Assembly: GCF_003234265.2 (NCBI RefSeq)
Contig: NZ_CP126256.1
Location: 1 to 64,000, forward strand
Origin: Curtobacterium sp. MCSS17_015
GTDB lineage: Bacteria > Actinomycetota > Actinomycetes > Actinomycetales > Microbacteriaceae
Direction: 5' to 3'
DNA: 64,000 bases
Under the pieces are notes generated by a model that had not been told where the DNA came from, did no database searches, and worked only from the letters and a program-made list of their open reading frames with translations. Positions 28,351 through 36,949 of the stretch are shown piece by piece; position 1 is the first letter of the stretch, and every line of letters starts with the position of its first letter. Made by a program: the position numbers and the translations under genes.

Positions 28351-30114
28351 TCAGGCCTGCTGGCCGGGGCCCTCGGGCTCGCGCGTCTTGCCGCTCGCCT
28401 GGTCGTGCGTCGCCGCGTCCGGCGCGTCCATCGCCCGACCGACACCGACCGGGATGCCGGCCTCCGGGTGGTTCAGGTCGAAGGCGGGGGACTCGGAACG
28501 GATCCGCGGGATCGCCGTGAAGTTGTGCCGCGGCGGGGGGCAGCTCGTGGCCCACTCGAGCGAGCGGCCGTAGCCCCACGGGTCGTTGACCCGCACCCGC
28601 TGCCCGTGCCGCATCGTCTGGACGATGTTGAGGAAGAAGGGGAGCATCGACGCCGCGGTGACCATCGCCCCGACGGTCGACACCTGGTGCAGCCAGGTGA
28701 AGCCGTCCTCCGGCAGGTAGCTCGCGTACCGCCGGGGCATGCCGATCACGCCGAGCCAGTGCTGGATGAGGAACGTCGTGTGGAACCCGATGAAGAGCAT
28801 CCAGAAGTGGATCTTCCCCAGGCGCTCGCCGAGCATCTTCCCGGTGAACTTCGGCCACCAGAAGTAGAAGCCGGAGAACATCGCGAAGACGACCGTGCCG
28901 AACACGACGTAGTGGAAGTGCGCGACGACGAAGTACGAGTCGTGGACGTGGAAGTCCAGTGGCGGTGACGCCAGGATCACCCCGGTGAGGCCGCCGAACG
29001 TGAACGTGACCAGGAACCCGATGGCCCAGAGGATCGGCGTCTCGAACGTCACCGAGCCCTGCCACATCGTGCCGGTCCAGTTGAAGATCTTCACGCCCGT
29101 GGGGACCGCGATGAGCATCGTCATGAGGGAGAACCAGGGGAGCAGGACCCCGCCGGTGGCGAACATGTGGTGCGCCCAGACCGAGATCGACAGCGCCGCG
29201 ATCGTGATCGTCGCGTACACGAGCGTCTTGTAGCCGAAGATCGGCTTGCGGCTGAAGACCGGGAACACCTCGGAGACGATCCCGAAGAACGGCAGCGCGA
29301 TGACGTAGACCTCGGGGTGGCCGAAGAACCAGAACAGGTGCTGCCAGAGGAGCGCCCCGCCGTTCGCCGGGTTGTAGATCTGTGCGTCGAACGCCCGGTC
29401 CAGCAGCAGCCCGAACAACGCGGCCGCGAGCACCGGGAACGCCATGAGCACGAGGAGCGACGTGATGAGCACGTTCCACGTGAAGATCGGCATCCGGAAC
29501 ATCGTCATCCCGGGGGCCCGCATGGTGATGATGGTCGTGATGAAGTTGACCGCGCCGAGGATCGTGCTGAAGCCGGTGAGACTCAGTCCGGCGACCCAGA
29601 GGGTGCTCCCCAGGCCGGGTGCGAACGTCGCGTCGGACAGCGGCGCGTACGCCGTCCACCCGAACGAGGCGGACCCGGCAGGTGTGAGGAAGCCACCCAT
29701 CGCGATGAGGCTGCCGAAGACGTACAACCAGTAGGACAGCGCGTTGAGGCGGGGGAACGCGACGTCCGGTGCGCCGATCTGCAGCGGCATGATCGCGTTC
29801 GCGAACCCCGAGAACAACGGCGTCGCGAAGAGCAGCAGCATCACGGTGCCGTGCATCGTCATGAGCTGGTTGTACTGCTCCCGGGTGTCGAGGACGTCGA
29901 GTCCGGGGGTCGCGAGTTCGGTCCGCATCACGACGGCCATCAGTCCGGCCAAGCAGAAGTACCAGAACGAGGTGACGAGGTACAGGTTGCCGATCGTCTT
30001 GTGGTCCGTGGAGGTGTGCCAGTGGACGGCTCGGATGCCGGTCCGCAGTGGTCGTCGTCCGAGGAGTTCGTCCGGCTCCTCGCCGAGTGCCGGGGGCGTG
30101 GTCGTCTGTGTCAC
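28351..30114 (-). CDS. ctaD: Cytochrome c oxidase subunit I
   Basis: Catalytic subunit of an aa3-type heme-copper oxidase, 587 residues, about twelve membrane helices. CuB and cross-link residues in GHPEVYV (His266, Tyr270), HHMF histidines and the heme-ligand AHFHYV segment are present. GTG start overlaps the YbdK-like stop by four bases. No ctaC, ctaE or assembly gene is near, so this is a solitary, perhaps paralogous, subunit. C-terminus extends about 40 polar residues past the last helix. Confidence 0.92.
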   Translation of the reverse strand: MTQTTTPPALGEEPDELLGRRPLRTGIRAVHWHTSTDHKTIGNLYLVTSFWYFCLAGLMAVVMRTELATPGLDVLDTREQYNQLMTMHGTVMLLLFATPLFSGFANAIMPLQIGAPDVAFPRLNALSYWLYVFGSLIAMGGFLTPAGSASFGWTAYAPLSDATFAPGLGSTLWVAGLSLTGFSTILGAVNFITTIITMRAPGMTMFRMPIFTWNVLITSLLVLMAFPVLAAALFGLLLDRAFDAQIYNPANGGALLWQHLFWFFGHPEVYVIALPFFGIVSEVFPVFSRKPIFGYKTLVYATITIAALSISVWAHHMFATGGVLLPWFSLMTMLIAVPTGVKIFNWTGTMWQGSVTFETPILWAIGFLVTFTFGGLTGVILASPPLDFHVHDSYFVVAHFHYVVFGTVVFAMFSGFYFWWPKFTGKMLGERLGKIHFWMLFIGFHTTFLIQHWLGVIGMPRRYASYLPEDGFTWLHQVSTVGAMVTAASMLPFFLNIVQTMRHGQRVRVNDPWGYGRSLEWATSCPPPRHNFTAIPRIRSESPAFDLNHPEAGIPVGVGRAMDAPDAATHDQASGKTREPEGPGQQA

Positions 30115-31277
30115 GGCGTGGTCCGTCCGATCGTGGTCCGCGGGCGTGCGGCATCGAGGTGGGTGCGTGTGCCCGGGTTCGTGCGGGCCGTCGCGAGCGC
30201 GACGTGGCCGAGGTCGTCGGGCGCCCCGGCGGCGGCTGGTCGTCGGGCTGCACGCTGCCGTGCCGCTCCCGTGCCCAGCGTGAAGAGGTCGGCGATGCCA
30301 CGCTCGACGAGCTGGTCGTCGCCGTTCGCGACGAGTGCCGGCAGGACGTGCGACAGCAGCAGCATCACGACGTCGCGCGCCGGGGCCGGGCGTTCGGTCG
30401 TCGGGTCGACGAGGCACCCGTCCAGCCCCTCGAGGGCCGCCCGCCAGTTCGCCAGCCGCACGGCGCAGGCGGGGGTGAGCGGAGCCTCCCGTCCGGCGGC
30501 CGCGTCGCGGGCCGCGGTGTCGACGAGGGCGCGGACCAGGCCGGCGACCGTGACCGTCGTCCCCGGGTCGAGCGGCACGTCGGCCACCCGGACCTCGACG
30601 GTCGGGTGGTTCCGCGAGAGCCGAGCGTCGAGGTACAGCATCCCCGGGTCGAGCAGTGCGCCGCTCCCGAGCATCGCCTCGGTGACGGACCGGTACCGGG
30701 CCAACGAGCCGAACCGTTCCATCGGCCCGGAGGACGGCCACTGGTTCCAGAGCATCGACCGCCAACTCGCGTGCCCGGTGTCGACGCCGTCGTGGAACGG
30801 GGAGTTCGCGCAGAGGGCGATCAGGATCGGCGTCCACGTCCGGATCTGGTCGAGGACGGCCACGCCCTCCTCGGGGGAGTCCACCGACACGTGCACGTGC
30901 AGTCCCGAGGTGAGCACGCGCCGGGGCAGCGTCCCGTACCGCTGCATGATCGTCGCGTACCGCGCCGAGTCCGTCGGATGGGGATCCACCGGGCACGGGG
31001 ACGTGGCGAGGGGGGCGGCGTGCGCCCCGGCCTCCGAGGCGAGCGACTCGGTGAAGTCGCGGTTCGCGAGCACCTGCCCGCCGAGGGCGGCGAGGGACGA
31101 GTGCGGCCGGCTGATGACCTCGATGGCCTCGCGGTGCATCTCGCCGACGACCTCGCCGCCGTCACCGGGGCCACCGGCGGCGATGGCGCGGGCGAGGACC
31201 TGGTCGGCGACCGGGACCGGGCGGCCCGTCCTCCGGTCGATGAGCAGCAGCTCTTCTTCGACTCCCATGGTGCGCAT
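30111..31277 (-). CDS. YbdK-type carboxylate-amine ligase (glutamate-cysteine ligase family 2)
   Basis: About 388 residues. The N-terminus [18 protein letters not shown] and later [25 protein letters not shown] are hallmarks of the GCS2/YbdK family, which ligates amino acids to glutamate-like carboxylates in vitro; the physiological product is unclear. Start could be this ATG or the ATG three codons later (MGVEEE); neither has a strong ribosome-binding site. It is translationally coupled to ctaD by a four-base overlap, an odd functional pairing. Confidence 0.88.
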   Translation of the reverse strand: MRTMGVEEELLLIDRRTGRPVPVADQVLARAIAAGGPGDGGEVVGEMHREAIEVISRPHSSLAALGGQVLANRDFTESLASEAGAHAAPLATSPCPVDPHPTDSARYATIMQRYGTLPRRVLTSGLHVHVSVDSPEEGVAVLDQIRTWTPILIALCANSPFHDGVDTGHASWRSMLWNQWPSSGPMERFGSLARYRSVTEAMLGSGALLDPGMLYLDARLSRNHPTVEVRVADVPLDPGTTVTVAGLVRALVDTAARDAAAGREAPLTPACAVRLANWRAALEGLDGCLVDPTTERPAPARDVVMLLLSHVLPALVANGDDQLVERGIADLFTLGTGAARQRAARRPAAAGAPDDLGHVALATARTNPGTRTHLDAARPRTTIGRTTP

Positions 31278-31378
31278 GCACTCGAGTGAATGCGCCCTCG
31301 GCTGCGTGCCGTGCCCGAGTGGCCGGAGTGCGCGGACGGTCGATCCGGAGTGCGCGGAGGACGGGCCCGGACACACGC

Positions 31379-31408
31379 GACGGCCGGCCCCCGAGGGGAC
31401 CGGCCGTC
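31379..31408 (-). terminator. Terminator after the Gfo/Idh gene
   Basis: Stem GACGGCCGGCCCC / GGGGACCGGCCGTC (one bulge) around a short CGA loop, 21 bases past the stop of the minus-strand dehydrogenase gene. Confidence 0.75.
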
Positions 31409-31429
31409 ACGGGTGTGGTGGTCCGGGGA

Positions 31430-32545
31430 CTACGCGTCCACGCCAGCGGTCAGGACCGCGGCGGCGGGGTCGAAGTCCTCGGGCAGCGGCGGGACCGCGT
31501 CCACGGTCGAGGTGATCTCGACGGCCGATCCCGACTCGGCGGCGTCACGGATGCCGAGCAGCACGTCGAGGACGTGCAGCGCCACGGCGCCGGAGGCCCG
31601 CTCCGGACGGTCCTCGGCGATCGCGCGCGCGAGCTCGACGACGCCGGTCCCACGGCCCCAGGTGGAGCCGACGGCGGGGAGCGTCTCGGGCTCGTCGTGC
31701 CCGTACCGCCACAGCTGCGACGACCCCTCGAAGGTGTTCGGGTCCGGGAGCGAGATCGTGCCGAGCGTGCCGTTGATCTCGACGAACCCCATCCGTGGCA
31801 GCGCGTGCTGGAACGAGAACGTCGACTGGGCGGACTGCCCGCCGGCGAACTCGATGAGCGCGGCATGGTGCGTGGGGACCTCGACGGGGAAGGTCTCACC
31901 GGCACGGTCACCCGAGGCGATCGTGCGGCGGTCGAGCGACTTCGAGGACACCGCCTGCACCCGGCTGGCGGTGCCGAAGGCGTGCACGAGCGTCGTGACG
32001 TAGTACGGCCCCATGTCGAAGAGCGGGCCGGCACCGGTCGCGAACAGGAAGTCCGGGTTCGGGTGCCACGCCTCGGGTCCGGGCACGTGGAACAGCGTCG
32101 TCGCGGTGAGCGGCTCGCCGATGTCACCGCGGGCGATGGCGCGGAGCGCGGTCTGGATGCCGGCGCCGAGCACGGTGTCCGGCGCGGTCGCGACGCGGAG
32201 GCCCTTCGCCTGTGCCGACGCGAGCACGGCGGCGGCCGAGTCGTGGTCGGTGGCGATCGGCTTCTCGCTCCACACGTGCTTGCCGGCGTCGATGATCTGC
32301 TGGTCGACCTCGGCGTGCACGGCCGGGATCGTCAGGTTGATGACGATCTGGACGTCGTCGCGGGCCAGGAGCTCCTCGACCGTGCCCGAGGCCGCGACGC
32401 CGTACGCCGACGCCTGCGCGGCGGCCCGGTCGAGCAGGACGTCGGCGACGAAGCGGACCTCGACGTCGGCGAACTGCGTCAGGTTCTCGAGGTACTGCGT
32501 GGAGATGTTGCCGGCACCGATGATGCCGATCCCGACGCGGCTCAC
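31430..32545 (-). CDS. Gfo/Idh/MocA family oxidoreductase
   Basis: 371-residue NAD(P)-dependent dehydrogenase likely acting on a sugar or inositol derivative. Rossmann motif GIGIIGAGNIS at the N-terminus, the EKP signature in WSEKPIAT, and an alpha/beta C-terminal domain. GTG start overlaps the stop of the upstream isomerase by four bases. Part of the module with the isomerase and the divergent MFS transporter, so probably catabolic. Substrate not predictable. Confidence 0.9.
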   Translation of the reverse strand: MSRVGIGIIGAGNISTQYLENLTQFADVEVRFVADVLLDRAAAQASAYGVAASGTVEELLARDDVQIVINLTIPAVHAEVDQQIIDAGKHVWSEKPIATDHDSAAAVLASAQAKGLRVATAPDTVLGAGIQTALRAIARGDIGEPLTATTLFHVPGPEAWHPNPDFLFATGAGPLFDMGPYYVTTLVHAFGTASRVQAVSSKSLDRRTIASGDRAGETFPVEVPTHHAALIEFAGGQSAQSTFSFQHALPRMGFVEINGTLGTISLPDPNTFEGSSQLWRYGHDEPETLPAVGSTWGRGTGVVELARAIAEDRPERASGAVALHVLDVLLGIRDAAESGSAVEITSTVDAVPPLPEDFDPAAAVLTAGVDA

Positions 32546-33357
32546 GCGGCACTCCCCGCGGCGTCGTTCGCCTGCAGCCACGTGAGGGACTCGGTGATGC
32601 CCTCGAAGACGTCGCCCTTGTACGCGTCGAACTCGACGACGCGGATGGCCTGCGGCGCGGCGGCGAGGATGCCCCGCACGTCGACGTCGCCCTGCCCGGC
32701 CGGGGTCTGGTTCTCGAAGGCGCGCTGGAGGGCCTCGGGCACGATGAGCGCGCTCTCGGACGAGGGCAGCGCGGTGCGGATGTCACCGTCGACCTTGCCG
32801 TCCTTGACGTGGATGGCGACGACGCGCTCGCCGAGGCTCCGGAGCACGGCGGCGGCGTCCGCGCCACCGACCGTCGCCCAGAAGGTGTCGACCTCGAGCA
32901 CGGTCTCGGGCGAGAGCTGCTCGACGAAGAGGTCGTAGACGGTCCGGCCGTCGACCTTGTTCGTGAACTCCCACTGGTGGTTGTGGTAGCCGAACTGCAG
33001 GCCACGGGCAGCGGCCTCGGCGGTGAGCACGTTGACGCGCTCGGCGATGGCCTTGACGTCGTCGGCGGTCTGCCAACGGTCGGTCGGGATGAACGGGTCG
33101 ATGACCGTGCGGATGCCGAGGCGCTCGGCGGCGTCCCAGATCGGCGCGGTGTCCTCGGCGTCGATCACGGCGACGTGACCGGACGGGGCCTGCAGACCGG
33201 TGGCGGCGAAGGCGCGCTCGAGGTCGGCGGCGCGCTCGACGAACGCGTACGGCTCGACGTTCTCGTAGCCGATCTCGCGGACCCGGGCGATGGCTGCGTC
33301 GAGGTCTTCGGCGATGGCGTCGCGCAGTGAGTAGAGCTGCACAGAGGTGGTGGGCAT
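32542..33357 (-). CDS. Sugar phosphate isomerase/epimerase (xylose isomerase-like TIM barrel)
   Basis: 271 residues, starting MPTTSVQLYSLRDAI with AAGGAGCC upstream. It has the AP-endonuclease-2/xylose-isomerase barrel with metal-ligand segments YHNHQWEF, EVDTFWA, AIHVKDG and VEFDAY. First gene of the minus-strand sugar operon, coupled to the Gfo/Idh gene. In such pairs the two often act on the same inositol or keto-sugar substrate (family knowledge). Confidence 0.9.
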   Translation of the reverse strand: MPTTSVQLYSLRDAIAEDLDAAIARVREIGYENVEPYAFVERAADLERAFAATGLQAPSGHVAVIDAEDTAPIWDAAERLGIRTVIDPFIPTDRWQTADDVKAIAERVNVLTAEAAARGLQFGYHNHQWEFTNKVDGRTVYDLFVEQLSPETVLEVDTFWATVGGADAAAVLRSLGERVVAIHVKDGKVDGDIRTALPSSESALIVPEALQRAFENQTPAGQGDVDVRGILAAAPQAIRVVEFDAYKGDVFEGITESLTWLQANDAAGSAA

Positions 33358-33439
33358 TGCAGAGGCTCCTTCGATCCTGACTGGTGTGCGGCCGACGGAG
33401 ACACTGCTCCACGGCGAGACGATCACGACGCTACCGCAG

Positions 33440-33460
33440 AAACCACCCGGTGTGTAGTTT
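33440..33460. promoter_or_regulatory. Inverted repeat (operator candidate 1) in divergent sugar promoter
   Basis: AAACCAC and GTAGTTT, seven bases apart, form an imperfect dyad close to the minus-strand isomerase gene. The half-site AAACYAC resembles that of the second dyad 45 bases away. Confidence 0.5.
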
Positions 33461-33503
33461 TCACGGTCGCTGACTTCGGGGTGCCATGTATGCTCACCCT
33501 CGT

Positions 33504-33526
33504 AAAACCGTACGAGGTATGGTTTT
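33504..33526. promoter_or_regulatory. Inverted repeat (operator candidate 2) in divergent sugar promoter
   Basis: AAAACCGTAC-GAG-GTATGGTTTT: ten-base arms with one mismatch, ending 20 bases before the MFS transporter start. Likely site of a LacI- or GntR-type repressor encoded elsewhere. Confidence 0.6.
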
Positions 33527-33546
33527 CATCGACTCAAGGAGGCGTC

Positions 33547-34848
33547 ATGAGCACACCCGAACCCGCGGAGACCCCGGTGCTGGTGCACCCGGAGCAGGGG
33601 ATCACCCAGCCGGTCAGCACCCTGCGTGTCAGCGTCGGCTACCAGATCGCACTGTTCCTCGGACAGTTCGGCCTGTTCGTGGCGCTCATGGCGCCGGTCT
33701 ACGTGAGCATGCAGCTCAAGGCGGAGGCGCTCGCCGGCGACGACGCCGCGAACGTCATCGGCTCGGTGCTGCCGATCGGCGCGTTCGGGGCGCTCATCAT
33801 GAACCCGCTCGCCGGTGCCCTGTCCGACCGGACCCGGACGCGCTGGGGCCGCCGCCGTCCGTGGATGCTCACCGGCGTCGTCGTCTTTGCGATCGCCCTG
33901 GGCTGGATCGCGTACGCGCCGGACACCCTGCAGCTGACGCTCGGCTGGCTCCTCGCGCAGCTCGCCGCCAACACCGTGCTCTCGACACTGACCGCGAGCT
34001 TCGCCGACAACGTCCCCGAGTTCCAGCGTGGCAGGTCGTCGAGCATCATCGCGCTCGCCCAGAACACCGCCGTCCTGGCCGGCACGTACCTGTCCGTGTT
34101 CTTCGTCGCGAACCTGCCCGTGCTGTTCATCGCGCCGGGCATCCTGGCGATCGTCCTGGTGGTCGTCTACGCCGTCGTCGCGCGTGACGAGCTGCCGACG
34201 TACCCGCTGAAGAAGTTCACGTTCCTGAACCTCATCTCGTCGTTCTGGACGAACCCGATCAAGAACCCGGACTTCGCGTTCGCGTGGTGGTCGCGCTTCC
34301 TCATCATCTTCGCGACGTTCATGTTCACGACGTACCGGCTGCTCTACATGAAGGAGCACATCGGCCTGTCGAGCGACGCCGAGGCCACCGCCGCCGTCGC
34401 GTTCGGCGTCCTGCTCTACACGATCGCGCTCCTGGTCAGCGCCGCCCTGTCCGGCTGGGCCTCGGACCGGCTCGGGCGCCGCAAGGTGTTCGTCGCCGGC
34501 TCCACCGCGCTGTTCGCCGTCGGGCTCATCGTCCTCGCCCATGCCGAGACGGTGAACGGGTTCTACGTGGCCGAGGTCATCATGGGCTTCGCCTACGGCA
34601 TCTACTCCGCGATCGACACCGCACTCGTCGTCGACGTGCTGCCGAACGCCGACCGGCCGGGCAAGGACCTCGGCGTGATCAACATCGCCAACGCGCTGCC
34701 GCAGTCCCTCGCCCCCGCCGCGGCACTGTTCTTCCTGAAGTTCGGCACCGGGGGCTCGCCCGACAACTACGAGCTGATGTGCTGGGCGGCAGGAGGCGTC
34801 GCCATCATCGGGGCGCTCGTGGTGCTGCCGATCAAGCGGGTCCGCTGA
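33547..34848 (+). CDS. MFS transporter (sugar/polyol type)
   Basis: 433 residues, twelve predicted membrane helices. The loop 2-3 segment NPLAGALSDRTRTRWGRRRP is typical of MFS/GPH-like sugar transporters. ATG start has AAGGAGGC six bases upstream. Divergent from the isomerase-dehydrogenase operon with shared operators, so probably the importer for the same substrate (inference). Confidence 0.88.
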   Translation: MSTPEPAETPVLVHPEQGITQPVSTLRVSVGYQIALFLGQFGLFVALMAPVYVSMQLKAEALAGDDAANVIGSVLPIGAFGALIMNPLAGALSDRTRTRWGRRRPWMLTGVVVFAIALGWIAYAPDTLQLTLGWLLAQLAANTVLSTLTASFADNVPEFQRGRSSSIIALAQNTAVLAGTYLSVFFVANLPVLFIAPGILAIVLVVVYAVVARDELPTYPLKKFTFLNLISSFWTNPIKNPDFAFAWWSRFLIIFATFMFTTYRLLYMKEHIGLSSDAEATAAVAFGVLLYTIALLVSAALSGWASDRLGRRKVFVAGSTALFAVGLIVLAHAETVNGFYVAEVIMGFAYGIYSAIDTALVVDVLPNADRPGKDLGVINIANALPQSLAPAAALFFLKFGTGGSPDNYELMCWAAGGVAIIGALVVLPIKRVR

Positions 34849-34867
34849 CGCGACCCGAGTCGGACTG

Positions 34868-34897
34868 GAGGCCCGTGGCCACGCAGCCACGGGCCTC
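34868..34897 (+). terminator. Terminator after MFS transporter
   Basis: Stem GAGGCCCGTGGC / GCCACGGGCCTC with a six-base loop, 20 bases after the stop and just ahead of the esterase gene. Confidence 0.8.
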
Positions 34898-34919
34898 CCG
34901 TCCGTCGTACGGTTGCGGG

Positions 34920-36239
34920 ATGACCACCGCGCCGACCCGCACCTTCACCGCCCCCGTCGGCCGGATCGTCGGGCACCACGACGGCGCGGTCGTCCGCGCG
35001 CTCGGCATCCCGTACGCGCGGTCCGAGCGCTTCGCGTGCCCCGAGCCGATGCCGCCGTTCGCCGAGGACTTCGTCGCCGACACCCCCGCACCCGTGCCGC
35101 CGCAGCCGTCGACGCCCGTGCTCGAGGAGCTCATCCACCCCATCGAGGCCGAGGTCTCCGAACACTGCCAGGCGCTCTCGGTGACGATCCCCGCCGACGT
35201 CCGCGACGACGAACGCCTGCCGGTGATGGTGTGGATCCACGGCGGCTCGTACGTCGTCGGTGGCGGGGACATCCCGATCCACGACCCGCGCGCCCTCGTC
35301 GAGGAGCAGCGGGTGGTCGTCGTGGCCGTGACCTACCGGCTCGGGGTGCTCGGGTTCCTCGGTGACGGGGAGCGCGTGCCGGCGAACCTCGGGCTGCTCG
35401 ACCTCGTCGCGGCGCTCCGCTGGGTGCACGAGAACATCGCGGCGTTCGGTGGCGACCCGGAGTGCGTCACGCTGTTCGGACAGTCCGCGGGTGGCGACGC
35501 CATCGCCCACCTGATGGCCGCGGACGGCACGGCCGGGCTGTTCCGCCGGGCCATCGTGCAGAGCGCGCCGCTCGGCCTGTCCCGCCGCCGTGCCCGGATG
35601 AACCGCGCCATGGTCCGGGCCGTCGGCACGGTCGGACCGGACACCGGTCTCGACGAGGTGCTGGCGCTGCAGGCCGCGGCGGAGCGGGTCGCCCTGCCGT
35701 ACGGGCTCCGCGGCGGGATGCCGTTCGGCACGCAGTACGGGCACGCGCCACTGCCGGCCGAACGTCAGCTCGACGATGCCTGGCGCCGGGCGGCACCGGA
35801 CGTCGAGGTCCTGATCGGGTCCGCGTCGGACGAGGCCGCGCTCTACATCCCGATGATCCCCGGTCTGGCGGCCCTCTGTCGGACCCCCACCGGTCGTGCG
35901 CTCGTCCGCTGGCTGCTCGTCCGACCCCTCACCGCGGTCATCTACGGCCGGGACGCCCGGGCGTTCGCCGCACGGCACCGAGCTGCCGGTGGCCGGGCCG
36001 TCGTCTACCGGCTGCACCGCGGGGTCACCGTCCGGCCGACCGGGGCCGTGCACATGAGCGACGTGCCGCTGCTGCTCGGCGACCGACAGGCCTGGGCCGG
36101 CAGCCGGTTCGTGCCCGAGCGGGACTGGGCGGCCGTCGAGCGGCGAGGGCCGGGCATCCGGGCGGTCTGGGCGGAGTTCGCCCGCACCGGACGGGTCACG
36201 GTCGCCGACGACGAGACGCTGACGTTCGACCGGGGCTGA
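34920..36239 (+). CDS. Type B carboxylesterase/lipase
   Basis: 439-residue alpha/beta hydrolase. Oxyanion loop HGGSYVVGGGD, nucleophile elbow GQSAGG with Ser189 (the usual GESAGG has Glu instead of Gln), acid residue in SASDEAAL, and the histidine in TGAVHMSDVPLL. No signal peptide, so cytoplasmic. Shorter than the about 500-residue family norm, mainly in the C-terminal half. Substrate unknown; 69 bases upstream of a TetR-like gene. Confidence 0.9.
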   Translation: MTTAPTRTFTAPVGRIVGHHDGAVVRALGIPYARSERFACPEPMPPFAEDFVADTPAPVPPQPSTPVLEELIHPIEAEVSEHCQALSVTIPADVRDDERLPVMVWIHGGSYVVGGGDIPIHDPRALVEEQRVVVVAVTYRLGVLGFLGDGERVPANLGLLDLVAALRWVHENIAAFGGDPECVTLFGQSAGGDAIAHLMAADGTAGLFRRAIVQSAPLGLSRRRARMNRAMVRAVGTVGPDTGLDEVLALQAAAERVALPYGLRGGMPFGTQYGHAPLPAERQLDDAWRRAAPDVEVLIGSASDEAALYIPMIPGLAALCRTPTGRALVRWLLVRPLTAVIYGRDARAFAARHRAAGGRAVVYRLHRGVTVRPTGAVHMSDVPLLLGDRQAWAGSRFVPERDWAAVERRGPGIRAVWAEFARTGRVTVADDETLTFDRG

Positions 36240-36308
36240 CCCGGTCCAGCGCCCGGACCGGTACGGCACCCCTCGAACTGGCGGTCGCGCCATCGCCGCC
36301 CGCGACGG

Positions 36309-36902
36309 ATGATCGTCCTCATGCCCGATGTCGATCTCCGCCACCGCATCGTCTCGGCAGCGATCGAGGCGTTCCGGCGATCGGACTTCCACAGCGTCGG
36401 CCCGGCTGAGGTCGCGGCGCTCGCCGACGTCACCGTCGAGCAGCTCACCGCCGCGTACCCGGTCTGGGAGCTGCTCGTCGTCGCCGTGATGGACCGCTGG
36501 GACAACGGGGCCCGCCGGAGGCTGTGGCACCTGGCCGAGGAACAGGGCGCCGCGGCGTACCTCCGCGCCCGCCTGGAGTCCGGCCTCGCCGACCCCGCGC
36601 TGGTCCGGATCCGCATCGCCACCCTGAGCGCCGCGTCCGCACCGTCGCACCCCGCTGCCGGGTGGTTCCGCGCTCAGTACGAGCACGCGTTCGACGACGT
36701 CACCCTGGCCCTCGTCCGCGACGTCCTCGCCGGGCGGGAACCCCGCGGCACGTCACCCCGCCACGCTGCCGAGCAGCTCGTCGCCCTGTACGAGGGACTG
36801 CAGCTGCAGGCCATGCTCCGGGACGACGCGGACCTGCTCGCCGGTTGGGACCGTGCCGTCGCGCGGATGCGCGCCGGCTGGGGTGCGGTCGCGCTGGTCT
36901 GA
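36309..36902 (+). CDS. TetR-like transcriptional regulator
   Basis: 197 residues (or 193 if the second ATG is used). The N-terminus DLRHRIVSAAIEAFRRSDFHSVGPAEVAALADVTVEQLTAAYP has the TetR HTH layout, though the recognition helix is divergent. The C-terminal domain is all-helical with TetR-type length. Probably regulates the esterase or the adjacent ABC exporter (inference). Confidence 0.8.
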   Translation: MIVLMPDVDLRHRIVSAAIEAFRRSDFHSVGPAEVAALADVTVEQLTAAYPVWELLVVAVMDRWDNGARRRLWHLAEEQGAAAYLRARLESGLADPALVRIRIATLSAASAPSHPAAGWFRAQYEHAFDDVTLALVRDVLAGREPRGTSPRHAAEQLVALYEGLQLQAMLRDDADLLAGWDRAVARMRAGWGAVALV

Positions 36903-36949
36903 GCGCGCCACCCGGAAGCGGTGATCCGCCGAGCGATGCCCGCCCAGGC

